A stretch of 64,000 nucleotides of DNA from Anaerovorax odorimutans (GTDB lineage: Bacteria > Bacillota > Clostridia > Peptostreptococcales > JAAYPU01): contig JAENZQ010000001.1 in assembly GCA_016841185.1 (NCBI GenBank), positions 136,364 through 200,363 on the forward strand, given 5' to 3'. Below are positions 17,122-26,111 of this stretch, in pieces. The notes beneath the pieces were generated by a model. It worked only from the letters and a program-made list of their open reading frames with translations. It was not told the origin of the DNA and searched no databases. Position 1 is the first letter of the stretch. Each line of letters begins with the position of its first letter. Position numbers and translations under genes: made by a program.

Positions 17122-18189
17122 TTACACGTATTCCTTCACCTTCTCTTCGCCTCTCAAAACTCTCAACCCACCTTCTGCCAAAGCTTTCATTTCCTCTTCT
17201 CCGGGTTTTACTATAATCTTTGAAAGAAACTGCGTCCTTTTTATAATCCATTGAATAAACCGCTCATCATATGCAAGTCCTCCTGTTAAAATAATGGCAT
17301 CCATATTACCTTCAAGAACCGTTGCACAACTGCCAATTTCTTTTGCCACATTATAGGCCATGGATTCATATATTAAAGCCGCATATTCATTGCCTGAATT
17401 TATCATTTTGTTGACCTCCCGGCCGTCATTTGTCCCCAGATAAGCTCTCAAACCTGCTTTCCCTGCCAGTTTGCTTTTGACCTCCTCAATACTCATTCCG
17501 CCGTAAAAACACATCTTTATTAACTCACCGGTGGGAACAGTGCCTGCCCGTTCCGGTGAAAATGGCCCATCTCCTAAAAGACCGTTATTGACATCGATAA
17601 CTTTTCCTTTCCTATGGGCCCCGACCGTAATCCCTCCTCCCAGATGGGCAACAATAAGGTTCACCTCTTCGTATGATTTTCCCATTTCTTTCGCCACGAC
17701 CCTTGCAACTGCCTTTTGGTTCAACGCATGAAAAAGGCTCTTCCGGTTAATCTCAAGTACACCTGTAAACCGCGCAATCTCCTGCAATTCATCAACGACA
17801 ACAGGGTCTACAATATAAGCCTTTATACCTGTTTCTTCTGCAATCCTGCTGGCGATCAAACCGCCCAGATTGGATGCATGCTGTCCCTGGACACCTATTT
17901 TTAAATCTTTAACCATTTTTTCATTTACGGCATACGTACCGCTTTCAAGAGGCCTCAAAAGCCCTCCTCTGGAAATAATGGCTGAAAAATCCTTTATATT
18001 GAAATCATTTTTGACCAATGTTTCTTCAATTACTTTTTTTCTGAATTCATACTGATCTCCAATACTTTCAAACCGGGCAGTTTCCTGGGAAGGATGTCTC
18101 AAAACTTCAAGAAATATTTCATTATCATTTTCAAAGACAGCAATCTTAGTTGAAGTTGACCCCGGGTTAATGATAAGCAATCTGTACAT
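17122..18189 (-). CDS. buk: Butyrate (branched-chain acyl) kinase
   Basis: Buk converts acyl phosphate and ADP to the acid and ATP, giving substrate-level phosphorylation. The 355-residue product belongs to the acetokinase family: LLIINPGSTSTKIAVFEND at the N-terminus, LIVAHLGGGITVGAHRKGKV near residue 180 and ILTGGLAYDERF near residue 300. It follows ptb by 11 bases. Next to VOR and ilvE it most likely acts on isobutyryl, isovaleryl or 2-methylbutyryl phosphate; butyrate is an equally possible in vitro substrate. Confidence 0.95.
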   Translation of the reverse strand: MYRLLIINPGSTSTKIAVFENDNEIFLEVLRHPSQETARFESIGDQYEFRKKVIEETLVKNDFNIKDFSAIISRGGLLRPLESGTYAVNEKMVKDLKIGVQGQHASNLGGLIASRIAEETGIKAYIVDPVVVDELQEIARFTGVLEINRKSLFHALNQKAVARVVAKEMGKSYEEVNLIVAHLGGGITVGAHRKGKVIDVNNGLLGDGPFSPERAGTVPTGELIKMCFYGGMSIEEVKSKLAGKAGLRAYLGTNDGREVNKMINSGNEYAALIYESMAYNVAKEIGSCATVLEGNMDAIILTGGLAYDERFIQWIIKRTQFLSKIIVKPGEEEMKALAEGGLRVLRGEEKVKEYV

Positions 18190-18200
18190 AATAAATCCTC

Positions 18201-19109
18201 CTATTCTGTAATGTTGGGTATCAATGTCGCTAAGGCAATAGAATTCAGTTTTGTGTCCGCAGTATCGGCTCTTGATGTCAGAACGATCGGTGCTTTTGCA
18301 CCCATAATCACACCGGCACTTTTATAATTCGCAAAATATACCAATGCCTTATAAAATACATTCCCTGTCTCTATGTTTGGAACAATGACAATATCCGCAT
18401 TTCCTGCAACGGGATGTTCAATACCTTTATGTTTTGCAGCTTCTGCCGATATTGCATTGTCTAATCCAAAAGGACCTCCTACAATACAATTAGCAATTTC
18501 TCCTTTTTCATTCATTTTCATGAGTTCATGAGCATCCATAGTACAGGGCATTTTAGAATCAACTTTCTCCTTCGCGCATACAAGTGCCACCTTCGGACTT
18601 TTTATCCCAACAGCTCTTGCAACTGACACTGCATTCATAATAATATCCTTTTTTGCATAAAGATCCGGTGCAATGTTCATCCCTCCGTCCGACATAAAAA
18701 TCAAGCGTTTTATCTGAAATGCTTCTGATACTGCTACATGGCTCAAAATACGATTTGACCTTAACCCCGTTTGTGAATCCAATACCGCTTTCAACAATAT
18801 CGAAGTATCAACCAAACCCTTCATCAGCACCTGAGCGCTTCCTTCGGACACTGCCATAACCGCTTTTCTGCAGGCAGAAACCGGATCTTTTTCATCAATT
18901 AATTCATAATTCTTTAAATCGATTTCTAAATCATAAGCCATTTTTTTAATAAGTCGGGCTTCTCCTGTCAAAACAGCTTCGACTATTCCTCTTTTTTTTG
19001 CGGCTTCCACTGCAAGAAGCACCTCTTTATCCTGAGCAACTGCCACAGAAATTTTTACCTTTTTTTGCTTTACTGCCTTTTCAATAATTTGGTTGAAATT
19101 TTCTAACAT
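18201..19109 (-). CDS. ptb: Phosphate butyryltransferase (phosphotransbutyrylase)
   Basis: Ptb exchanges CoA for phosphate on a short acyl-CoA, forming the substrate of Buk. The 302-residue product is of the Pta/Ptb family: VAVAQDKEVLLAVEAAKKRG at the start, VLMKGLVDTSILLKAVLD, LSHVAVSE and the ending region GVIMGAKAPIVLTSRADT. It is the first structural gene of the operon and lies directly behind the sigma-54 promoter at 19150-19165. The position after the activator gene matches ptb-buk-bkd loci of other Firmicutes, where the downstream dehydrogenase is replaced here by VOR. Confidence 0.95.
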   Translation of the reverse strand: MLENFNQIIEKAVKQKKVKISVAVAQDKEVLLAVEAAKKRGIVEAVLTGEARLIKKMAYDLEIDLKNYELIDEKDPVSACRKAVMAVSEGSAQVLMKGLVDTSILLKAVLDSQTGLRSNRILSHVAVSEAFQIKRLIFMSDGGMNIAPDLYAKKDIIMNAVSVARAVGIKSPKVALVCAKEKVDSKMPCTMDAHELMKMNEKGEIANCIVGGPFGLDNAISAEAAKHKGIEHPVAGNADIVIVPNIETGNVFYKALVYFANYKSAGVIMGAKAPIVLTSRADTADTKLNSIALATLIPNITE

Positions 19110-19149
19110 ACAATCACCTTTTCATTTTTTAATTTATACTTTTACTAAA

Positions 19150-19165
19150 AGCAAAGTATATGCCA
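19150..19165 (-). promoter_or_regulatory. Sigma-54 (-24/-12) promoter of the ptb-buk-VOR-ilvE operon
   Basis: On the minus strand the sequence TGGCATATACTTTGCT has GG and GC exactly 10 bases apart, matching the TGGCAC-N5-TTGC consensus of RpoN promoters. The predicted start is about 30 bases before the ptb ATG. The regulator gene immediately upstream encodes a GAFTGA-type activator. Confidence 0.88.
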
Positions 19166-19212
19166 AAAAAAGAACAGTTGAATTCTCAATGTTTAAAAAG
19201 AATTCAACTGTT
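19164..19212 (-). terminator. Terminator between the sigma-54 activator gene and ptb
   Basis: AACAGTTGAATTC (19173-19185) pairs perfectly with GAATTCAACTGTT (19200-19212), 14-base loop. On the minus strand it is followed by CTTTTTTT, which runs into the -24 element. It separates regulator and operon transcription. Confidence 0.85.
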
Positions 19213-19228
19213 TTTCCCAAAACAGTTA

Positions 19229-19242
19229 TGCAAAATTTTGCA
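19229..19242. promoter_or_regulatory. Putative upstream activator site, TGCAAAATTTTGCA
   Basis: This perfect 14-bp palindrome sits directly after the activator's stop codon, about 64 bases upstream of the -24 box. Two near-identical palindromes flank the activator's own promoter (21185-21198 and 21205-21218), which supports it as the activator's binding site. Confidence 0.7.
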
Positions 19243-19247
19243 GTCTA

Positions 19248-20972
19248 TCAATTTCTAAAATGCTTTTTTATAAGATAGTAAAGAGTCCTCTCAGAAATCC
19301 CCATCTTCTTTGCCGCATCAGCTCTTGTGATATTAAGAGCGAGAAATCTTTGTAGGTACTTTTTCTCCACATTATTGATAAATTCACCATAAGTCATTTT
19401 TTCAAATTCATTTTCTGTTTTTTCACATTTTGAAGCTTCCGAGTGTCGGATAACAGTAGCTTTTTCTTCGATTTTAGGAAGGTGTTTTTCTTTAAGGATA
19501 CTCTCCCGGGACTCCATATTGATCATGGCTCTTCCAATGAAATTTTCCAGTTCTCTTACATTTCCATACCACTGCATATGCATAATATTATCCACTGCAT
19601 TATCTGAAATACTTTGAACAAAACGCCCATACTCATGGTTGTATTTTCTTATAATATGATCAATCAAAAGCGGGATGTCATTTCTTCTGTACCTAAGAGG
19701 CGGAATAAAAATAGGGTATACATTCAAACGGTAATACAGATCCTCACGGAAATTATTCTCGTTGATTTTCTTTTCAAGATCCGAGTTGGTTGCTGCAATA
19801 ACCCGGACATCTACAACGATGGTTTCATTGCCTCCTACCCGAATAATTTCCTTCTCATGTAATACGCGAAGAAGCTTTGCCTGAGTTCCCATATTCATTT
19901 CTCCGATCTCATCAAGAAATATTGTACCGCCATCCGCCCTTTCGAAAAGGCCTTGCCTTCCTCCCTTTTTAGCCCCCGTAAAGGCACCTTCTACGTAACC
20001 GAATAATTCACTTTCAAGAATATTTTCCGCTAACGCCGCACAATTGATTTTAATGAAAGGCCTGTTTCTTCGGCTGCTTTCATTATGAATCGCATGGGCA
20101 AATAATTCCTTCCCTGTCCCGCTTTCACCCCGTAAAAGGACAGTTGCAGGTGTTTTGGCAGCATTTTTAGCTTTATAAACAGCATTTTTTATCTGAATAT
20201 CCTCTCCGATGATATCATCAAAGGCATATTTTGCTTCTTTCTTTCTGAGCATTTGTTTGGTTGCATCCAGTTCATATGTTAACCGCTTAATTTCAGACAA
20301 ATCATGAATGACTGCAACGCTACCTTTTAATTGTTCTTCTACAACAATAGGTGCAACATCTACAATCACTTCCTTTTGATTGGGTCCAATCTTCATCTTA
20401 GCGTTCTTAATAGATTTCCTTGTCTGCAGTACTTTTAGATGGTTACTTTCTTCATCTTCCGGGATATCCACCGTACAGGGCTGCCCGATTAATTGGCTTG
20501 CCTTCATTCCTGAAAGCTGTTCATATGCAGGATTCACCATGATTCCTATACCGTTTTCATCTACTACGGAAATAGCATCTTGTGTCGACTGAAAAATAGC
20601 CTGTAATAAGACCTGTATTTCTTTTAATTTTGTGTTTTCCGCCAGTAGCTCATCTAATTCCGTGATATCTCTGAAAACAGCAACTGCCCCAATAATATTG
20701 CCCTGTTGGTCCTTTACCGGCATCCGGTTGGTAATAATGGTAATATTGCCTAAAGGAAGCTTCCTGTTTAATTCTTCTTCCCCGGTTTCAATAATATCAG
20801 GCAGTCTGGAGTTTGGGACAATATCTATAACATGCTTTCCTAATACCTGGACATCCTCCTTATCCAATAATTTTCTTGCTGCATTATTAAAATAGGTTAT
20901 GGCCCCTTCTTTATTCACAGCAATCATCGCATCATGAGTAGAATTTAATATCACTTCAAGATCCCGCCGCAT
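19248..20972 (-). CDS. Sigma-54-dependent PAS-PAS-AAA+-Fis activator (BkdR-like)
   Basis: ATG 20972 is chosen because AGGGAGGT precedes it; an upstream in-frame start 28 codons earlier lacks such a site. The 574-residue protein has two PAS domains (about residues 4-115 and 122-235; IVDENGIGIMVNPAYEQLSG-like core in the second), an AAA+ domain with Walker A RGESGTGKELFAHAIH, the sigma-54 contact loop EGAFTGAKKGG and Walker B GGTIFLDEIGEM, and a C-terminal Fis helix-turn-helix (ITRADAAKKMGISERTLYYL). It should activate the RpoN promoter of the downstream ptb operon, as BkdR does in B. subtilis. The signal may be a small ligand or redox state sensed by the PAS domains. Confidence 0.93.
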   Translation of the reverse strand: MRRDLEVILNSTHDAMIAVNKEGAITYFNNAARKLLDKEDVQVLGKHVIDIVPNSRLPDIIETGEEELNRKLPLGNITIITNRMPVKDQQGNIIGAVAVFRDITELDELLAENTKLKEIQVLLQAIFQSTQDAISVVDENGIGIMVNPAYEQLSGMKASQLIGQPCTVDIPEDEESNHLKVLQTRKSIKNAKMKIGPNQKEVIVDVAPIVVEEQLKGSVAVIHDLSEIKRLTYELDATKQMLRKKEAKYAFDDIIGEDIQIKNAVYKAKNAAKTPATVLLRGESGTGKELFAHAIHNESSRRNRPFIKINCAALAENILESELFGYVEGAFTGAKKGGRQGLFERADGGTIFLDEIGEMNMGTQAKLLRVLHEKEIIRVGGNETIVVDVRVIAATNSDLEKKINENNFREDLYYRLNVYPIFIPPLRYRRNDIPLLIDHIIRKYNHEYGRFVQSISDNAVDNIMHMQWYGNVRELENFIGRAMINMESRESILKEKHLPKIEEKATVIRHSEASKCEKTENEFEKMTYGEFINNVEKKYLQRFLALNITRADAAKKMGISERTLYYLIKKHFRN

Positions 20973-21341
20973 AAGTACCTCCCTAAAATAGAGTATGGAG
21001 TATGGATTTAGTTCGTAATTCGTAATAGTGATTAGTTGCCTTAAGTCCGGAGTCACAGTCTGGAGTGGTTACAATTGTAAGTTTCAAACTGAAGATTTTT
21101 TTAACAAAACATTCCATAATTATTCATTGCTATTAATCTATGTCCCTTATCCCCTTTTACATTATACTACGAAATAGTAAGTTATGCAAAGTTTTGCAGT
21201 TTGATGCATATTTTTGCATGTTCAATTTCCTTTTTAATAAATTCGTTTCTTCATTTATGGATTAAATTCTTTAGCAGTGCTTATAATAATGCTATAATAT
21301 TAATTAGTATGCATATTATGACAATTTGAGGTGAATATTAA
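20973..21341. other. Divergent regulatory region between the activator and the cis-prenyltransferase
   Basis: This 369-bp gap holds the activator's sigma-A promoter and two palindromic sites (21161-21218). Toward the activator start it carries a low-complexity tract (GAGTATGGAGTATGGATTTAG, about 20991-21012) in the 5' leader. On the plus strand TATAAT near 21291 may be the -10 of the gene at 21342; I see no strong -35. No coding frame. Confidence 0.6.
21161..21218 (-). promoter_or_regulatory. Activator gene promoter with two TGCAnnnnnnTGCA palindromes
   Basis: On the minus strand TTGCAT (21184-21189) and TATAAT (21161-21166) are 17 bases apart. The palindrome TGCAAAGTTTTGCA (21185-21198) covers the -35 box, and TGCATATTTTTGCA (21205-21218) lies one 20-bp step further upstream. 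Since the same palindrome occurs in front of the target operon, negative autoregulation by the activator is the simplest reading. Confidence 0.7.
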
Positions 21342-21983
21342 ATGAGAATACCGGATCATATCGGGATTATTCCTGATGGAAATAGAAGATGGGCCCAATC
21401 AAAAGGTATGTCAAAGGAAAAAGGCTATTCATCCGGGCTGAAACCTGGAATTGACCTTTTTCATCTCTGTCAGGAATTTGGAGTAAGAGAATTAACTTTC
21501 TATGGTTTTACCGTGGATAATACAAAAAGAGCAAAAGAACAAAGACTCGCTTTTACAGATGCCTGCATTGAAGCAGTAAACATGTTTTCCAAAGAAAACG
21601 CCACTTTATTAGTATTAGGAAATACTGATTCTCCCATGTTTCCTGAAGAGCTGCTTCCCTTTACTGAAAGAACCGTATTTGGAAATGGCGGCATGAAGGT
21701 CAATTTTTTAGTAAATTACGGCTGGGAATGGGATCTGAACTCTCTGAAGTTAGTCGGAGGATCCGGAAGAAGTATCGTGAATCATATAAAGTCCACTGAT
21801 ATCTCAAGACTTGATTTGATTATAAGATGGGGAGGACGAAGAAGGTTAAGCGGCTTTTTACCGGTTCAGTCCATTTATGCCGACTTTTTTGTTCTTGAAG
21901 ATTATTGGCCGGATTTTAAATCGGAACACCTTTTACAAGCATTGAACTGGTACAATGAACAGGACATCACTTTAGGCGGGTAA
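21342..21983 (+). CDS. Divergent cis-prenyltransferase (UppS family)
   Basis: The 213-residue product belongs to the undecaprenyl diphosphate synthase fold. It has the catalytic motif HIGIIPDGNRRWAQ (Asp near residue 12) and the C-terminal RRRLSGFLPVQSIYADFF and WPDF. It differs from housekeeping UppS: it is about 35 residues short, FYGFTVDNTKR replaces the YAFSTENW-like motif, RWGGRRR replaces RTSGE-R, and an Asp (YAD) stands where the metal-linked Glu usually is. It may make a different chain length or act on a special lipid carrier. The adjacent lipoprotein gene follows by 15 bases. No cdsA or other isoprenoid gene is nearby, unlike typical uppS loci. Confidence 0.75.
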   Translation: MRIPDHIGIIPDGNRRWAQSKGMSKEKGYSSGLKPGIDLFHLCQEFGVRELTFYGFTVDNTKRAKEQRLAFTDACIEAVNMFSKENATLLVLGNTDSPMFPEELLPFTERTVFGNGGMKVNFLVNYGWEWDLNSLKLVGGSGRSIVNHIKSTDISRLDLIIRWGGRRRLSGFLPVQSIYADFFVLEDYWPDFKSEHLLQALNWYNEQDITLGG

Positions 21984-21998
21984 TATCAGGAGGAATGA

Positions 21999-22907
21999 AT
22001 GAAAAAAAAACTGATTTGCTTGCTTACAACAATCACGATGGTTCTTTCTGCTGCCTGTACTACTCAACTCATTGATACAAAACCACGTATTGTTGTTTCC
22101 ATTATCCCTCAGAAGACTTTTATCAAAGCAGTTGCCGGTGACATGGTACATGTTATCACTATGATTCCACCGGGATACAGCCCTGCAAATTACCAACCGA
22201 CTCCACTGCAAATGACTGAATTCAGCAAAGCAGATTTATACTTTTCCATGGGCGTACCCTCAGAAGAAGCCAATATTCTTCCAAAAGTAACTGAATTAAA
22301 TAAAAATATAAAAATTGTTTCTTTGGCGGAGAAATCAGCCGCCGTATACCCATATCTCTACTCAACAGGAACAGATGATCATAATAATTCTGAACAAATA
22401 ACAGAAAAGCATCATCATTCAGGAAGAGATCCGCATATTTGGCTTTCTCCAAAACGTGTGATGATTATGATAAATGCCATTAAGGATGAGTTGATAAAAT
22501 TAGATCCGGCCAATCGGCTGATTTATGAAAAAAATGCAGCAGATTATATATCCCGGCTAAAGTCCCTTGATAATACCATTATTAATACTTTGAACGGTAT
22601 TAAGCAAAGATCTTTCATTATATATCACCCCGCATTCGGATATTTTGCAGACGATTACGGATTGAATATGGTCACTATTGAAGAAAATGGAAAAGAAACT
22701 TCTGCAAAAAGAATCCAGTCTGTCATCGATTTTGCAAAAAAAGAAAAAATCAAGGTTGTATTCTATCAGGAAGAATTTGATGGCCACCAGGCAAGTATTA
22801 TTGCAAATGAAATCAAGGGCGCAACGATTAAAGTCGCTCCCTTATCTCCGGATTACATCAATAATTTAAAGTCCATCGCCGATACTTTTAAAAAAGTAAT
22901 GGAATAA
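21999..22907 (+). CDS. Metal-binding ABC transporter lipoprotein (ZnuA/TroA family)
   Basis: The 302-residue protein has a lipoprotein signal (MVLSAACT, Cys20) and a cluster A-I fold. It has the typical PRIVVSIIPQKTFIKAVAGD start, a His-rich stretch (about residues 127-145, HDHNN then EKHHHSG), DPHIWLSPKRV, YHPAFGYFADDYGL and FYQEEFDGHQASIIANE. The likely metal is zinc or manganese. No ABC ATPase or permease is adjacent, so it must use a transporter encoded elsewhere. It shares a short operon with the cis-prenyltransferase gene. Confidence 0.88.
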   Translation: MKKKLICLLTTITMVLSAACTTQLIDTKPRIVVSIIPQKTFIKAVAGDMVHVITMIPPGYSPANYQPTPLQMTEFSKADLYFSMGVPSEEANILPKVTELNKNIKIVSLAEKSAAVYPYLYSTGTDDHNNSEQITEKHHHSGRDPHIWLSPKRVMIMINAIKDELIKLDPANRLIYEKNAADYISRLKSLDNTIINTLNGIKQRSFIIYHPAFGYFADDYGLNMVTIEENGKETSAKRIQSVIDFAKKEKIKVVFYQEEFDGHQASIIANEIKGATIKVAPLSPDYINNLKSIADTFKKVME

Positions 22908-22923
22908 AGGGGCATGGAAAATC

Positions 22924-25809
22924 TCAGCTGATCTCATCTTTTTCAATAACGATTTCAAAATCTTCGGTTTGGGATTTTTTTTTACACAGAACTCTCTTAA
23001 GAAACTGCCCTGTGTATGAATCGTCACATTCTGTTATTTCTTCCGGTGTTCCTTTTGCTATAACAGTACCGCCTCTGTCTCCACCGTCGGGGCCCAGGTC
23101 GATGATATAATCACTGACTTTGATTACATCAAGATTATGTTCGATGACAATAACGGTATTACCACCTTCTACTAACCGGTCCAAAACAGAAATAAGCTTA
23201 TTGACATCTTCGAAATGCAGTCCGGTAGTAGGTTCATCCAGGATATAAAGTGTTTTACCCGTGCTTCTTTTACTTAGTTCTGATGCCAGCTTTATCCTTT
23301 GTGCCTCTCCTCCCGATAGTTGGGTGGAAGGCTGTCCAAGCCTGATATATCCCAATCCTACGTCATTGAGAGTCTGTAGTTTTCTGGTAATAGCCGGTAT
23401 ATTTTTAAAAAAATCCAATGCTTCTTTAACCGTCATGTTTAGTATTTCATATATGTTTTTTCCCTTATATTTGACTTCCAGAGTCTCTCTGTTGTATCTT
23501 TTTCCTTTACAAACTTCACACGGCACATAGACATCAGGCAGAAAATGCATTTCAATTTTAATGATGCCGTCACCACTACAAGCCTCACAACGGCCGCCTT
23601 TAACGTTAAAACTAAAACGCCCCTTATTGTACCCCCGCATTTTAGACTCAGGAATCTGGGCAAATAAATCCCGGATATGCGTAAACACACCTGTGTAAGT
23701 AGCCGGATTAGAACGCGGCGTTCGTCCAATAGGAGATTGGTCAATATCGACGATCTTATCGATATGCTCAACGCCCTCTATAGACTGATGCTTGCCGGGC
23801 CTCGTTTTGGACCTATTAATAACAGCCGCCAAACTTTTATACAAAATTTCATTAACCAAGCTGCTCTTTCCTGAGCCGGATACCCCCGTAACACATGTAA
23901 AAACGCCCAATGGGAAATCCACCTGAATATTTTTAAGATTATTCTCCTGAGCTCCTTTAACAGTAATATATTTTCCGTTGGGTTTTCTCCGCATGGATGG
24001 TATTTTTACTTCTTTCTCTCCTCTTAAATACTGTCCTGTTATGGATTCCTTACATGCTTTAATCTCTTCAACGGTACCCTCTGCAACGATTTCCCCACCA
24101 TGAGCACCTGCTCCCGGCCCGATATCGATAATATGGTCCGATGCATACATTGTATCCTCATCATGCTCCACAACCAAAAGCGTATTACCTAAATCCGTAA
24201 GATTCCTCAATGTTTTTAAAAGTTTTGCATTGTCTTTTTGATGAAGTCCTATGCTGGGTTCATCCAGTATATACAATACCCCTACAAGCCTTGACCCTAT
24301 CTGTGTCGCCAATCTGATCCTCTGAGATTCTCCTCCAGACAGCGTACCGGCTGAACGGGACAGCGTAAGATAATCCAAACCCACATCAACTAAAAAATCT
24401 AATCTGCTTCTGATTTCTTTTATAATTTGAAAAGCAATCAGTTGATGTTTCTGAGAAAGCTCTAAGTGGTCAAGAAAAATAAGGGCCTCTCTTATAGACA
24501 TATCTGCAAACTCCGAAATATTGATACCACCTACCGTCACAGCCAGAACTTCAGGTTTAAGGCGCCTTCCGTCACAGTGACCGCAGCGTTTCAGACTCAT
24601 AAATTCTTCAATTTTTTCTTTTATATAATCTGAATTTGTTTCCCTATATCGCCTCTCAAGGTTATAAACAACCCCTTCAAATGCCTGATTCACAAAAGAC
24701 TTAAATCCGCCTGTTCTGCTTTCATAATAGTATTTCAACTTTTTCTCTTTTGTCCCGAAAAGTAATTCCTTTATAAACTGTTCCGGTAAATTTTTTACCG
24801 GCTCGTCTAAATTGACTTGATGTGCTTCAGCTAAAGAAGAAATGATCCTGTGATAATATCCCCCTTCCTCCATTGAAGAAAAAACAGAGCCCAGTGCACC
24901 GTCATTAATGCTTAAGTTTTTATCTGTAATCACCAGTTCAGGATCTATTTTTTGGATGAATCCCAGTCCATTGCACCCTGAGCAGGCTCCAAAAGGGCTG
25001 TTGAATGAAAACATTCTGGGTTCCAGTTCCTCAATACTGATACCATGTTCCGGACACGCAAATTTTGTACTGAAAAGCAAATCTTCACTTTGCAGGACAT
25101 TAATAATAACCAGACCTTCCGCATGATTGAGAGCCGTCTCTATAGAATCAGTCAAGCGGGTCTCTACCCCTTCTTTGACGATGATTCTGTCTACAATAAT
25201 TTCTATATTATGCTTATAGGTTTTTTCGAGCTTCACATCTTCTTCATTGATGTCATATATCTCTCCATCCGCTCTTATCCTTGTGAATCCTTCCTTTCTT
25301 ATACGTGTCAAAACTTTTTCATGTTCACCTTTACGTGCTCTGACAACCGGAGATAAAATCTGGATCCGTGTTCCTTTATCCAATTCCATAACTTTGTCAA
25401 CAATCTGGTCAACTGTTTGCTGCGTGATTTCCCTTCCGCATACCGGGCAATGGGGGATACCTATTCGGGCATACATCAGACGAAGATAGTCATAAATCTC
25501 CGTAACCGTCCCGACAGTTGAACGGGGGTTTTTGCTGGTGGTTTTCTGATCGATGGAAATAGCCGGAGATAAACCTTCTATATACTCCACATTGGGTTTT
25601 TCCATCTGTCCTAAGAATTGTCTTGCATATGCCGACAAGCTTTCCACATATCTCCGCTGGCCTTCCGCATAAATGGTATCAAACGCCAGAGAAGATTTGC
25701 CCGAACCGCCCAAACCTGTTATTACGACCATTTTATCCCTTGGAATACGCAAATCTATATTCTTTAAATTATGCTCTTTTGCACCTTTTATATATATATC
25801 TTTTGTCAT
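22924..25809 (-). CDS. uvrA: Excinuclease ABC subunit A
   Basis: UvrA is the damage-recognition ATPase of nucleotide excision repair. The 961-residue product is full length with two ABC modules: Walker [21 protein letters not shown] (about residues 32-51) and [19 protein letters not shown] (about residues 638-656), signatures [17 protein letters not shown] and [16 protein letters not shown], and the zinc-finger cysteines of the family ([24 protein letters not shown] with CEVCKGKRY). It lies downstream of uvrB in the same direction, separated by 302 bases, and converges with the metal-binding lipoprotein gene (17-base gap). Confidence 0.98.
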   Translation of the reverse strand: MTKDIYIKGAKEHNLKNIDLRIPRDKMVVITGLGGSGKSSLAFDTIYAEGQRRYVESLSAYARQFLGQMEKPNVEYIEGLSPAISIDQKTTSKNPRSTVGTVTEIYDYLRLMYARIGIPHCPVCGREITQQTVDQIVDKVMELDKGTRIQILSPVVRARKGEHEKVLTRIRKEGFTRIRADGEIYDINEEDVKLEKTYKHNIEIIVDRIIVKEGVETRLTDSIETALNHAEGLVIINVLQSEDLLFSTKFACPEHGISIEELEPRMFSFNSPFGACSGCNGLGFIQKIDPELVITDKNLSINDGALGSVFSSMEEGGYYHRIISSLAEAHQVNLDEPVKNLPEQFIKELLFGTKEKKLKYYYESRTGGFKSFVNQAFEGVVYNLERRYRETNSDYIKEKIEEFMSLKRCGHCDGRRLKPEVLAVTVGGINISEFADMSIREALIFLDHLELSQKHQLIAFQIIKEIRSRLDFLVDVGLDYLTLSRSAGTLSGGESQRIRLATQIGSRLVGVLYILDEPSIGLHQKDNAKLLKTLRNLTDLGNTLLVVEHDEDTMYASDHIIDIGPGAGAHGGEIVAEGTVEEIKACKESITGQYLRGEKEVKIPSMRRKPNGKYITVKGAQENNLKNIQVDFPLGVFTCVTGVSGSGKSSLVNEILYKSLAAVINRSKTRPGKHQSIEGVEHIDKIVDIDQSPIGRTPRSNPATYTGVFTHIRDLFAQIPESKMRGYNKGRFSFNVKGGRCEACSGDGIIKIEMHFLPDVYVPCEVCKGKRYNRETLEVKYKGKNIYEILNMTVKEALDFFKNIPAITRKLQTLNDVGLGYIRLGQPSTQLSGGEAQRIKLASELSKRSTGKTLYILDEPTTGLHFEDVNKLISVLDRLVEGGNTVIVIEHNLDVIKVSDYIIDLGPDGGDRGGTVIAKGTPEEITECDDSYTGQFLKRVLCKKKSQTEDFEIVIEKDEIS

Positions 25810-26111
25810 AAAAACCTCCGGTTATTCTTTTATAATAGATAATAGATAACAGTTGTGGCCAGAAACACCTCTTCTATATATTAAATGAAGAGATTTGGAT
25901 AAAACCTACGTAACTTTTATCTTTTATCTGAATTTATCTGCCCCCGGTAACCTGTTTAGATCACCGCACCACTCGTTCCTCGTGATGATAAAAATCAAAT
26001 TATAGTTCGTGGTTCTTAGGTCCTGGTGATAATATAGAAATTTTGCAAAGCAAAATTGTCCTTAACCTTCATCTCTCATCATCTTTCATCTAATCTCCTA
26101 TTCCTCTTTCT
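25810..26111. other. uvrB-uvrA intergenic region with hairpin and low-complexity tracts
   Basis: No gene is seen in this 302-bp spacer. It contains reiterated ATAGATAATAGATAAC words (25832-25856), a hairpin AATTTTGC/GCAAAATT (26039-26046 and 26050-26057) and a pyrimidine-rich CATCTTTCATCT tract (26070-26110). The 22-bp stretch 25836-25857 has an exact inverted copy upstream of uvrB at 28219-28240. Confidence 0.6.

Noticed and set aside
20973..21056. N-terminal extension of the sigma-54 activator (start at 21056)
   Set aside because: The strong AGGGAGGT site points to ATG 20972, and the extension lies in low-complexity leader DNA.
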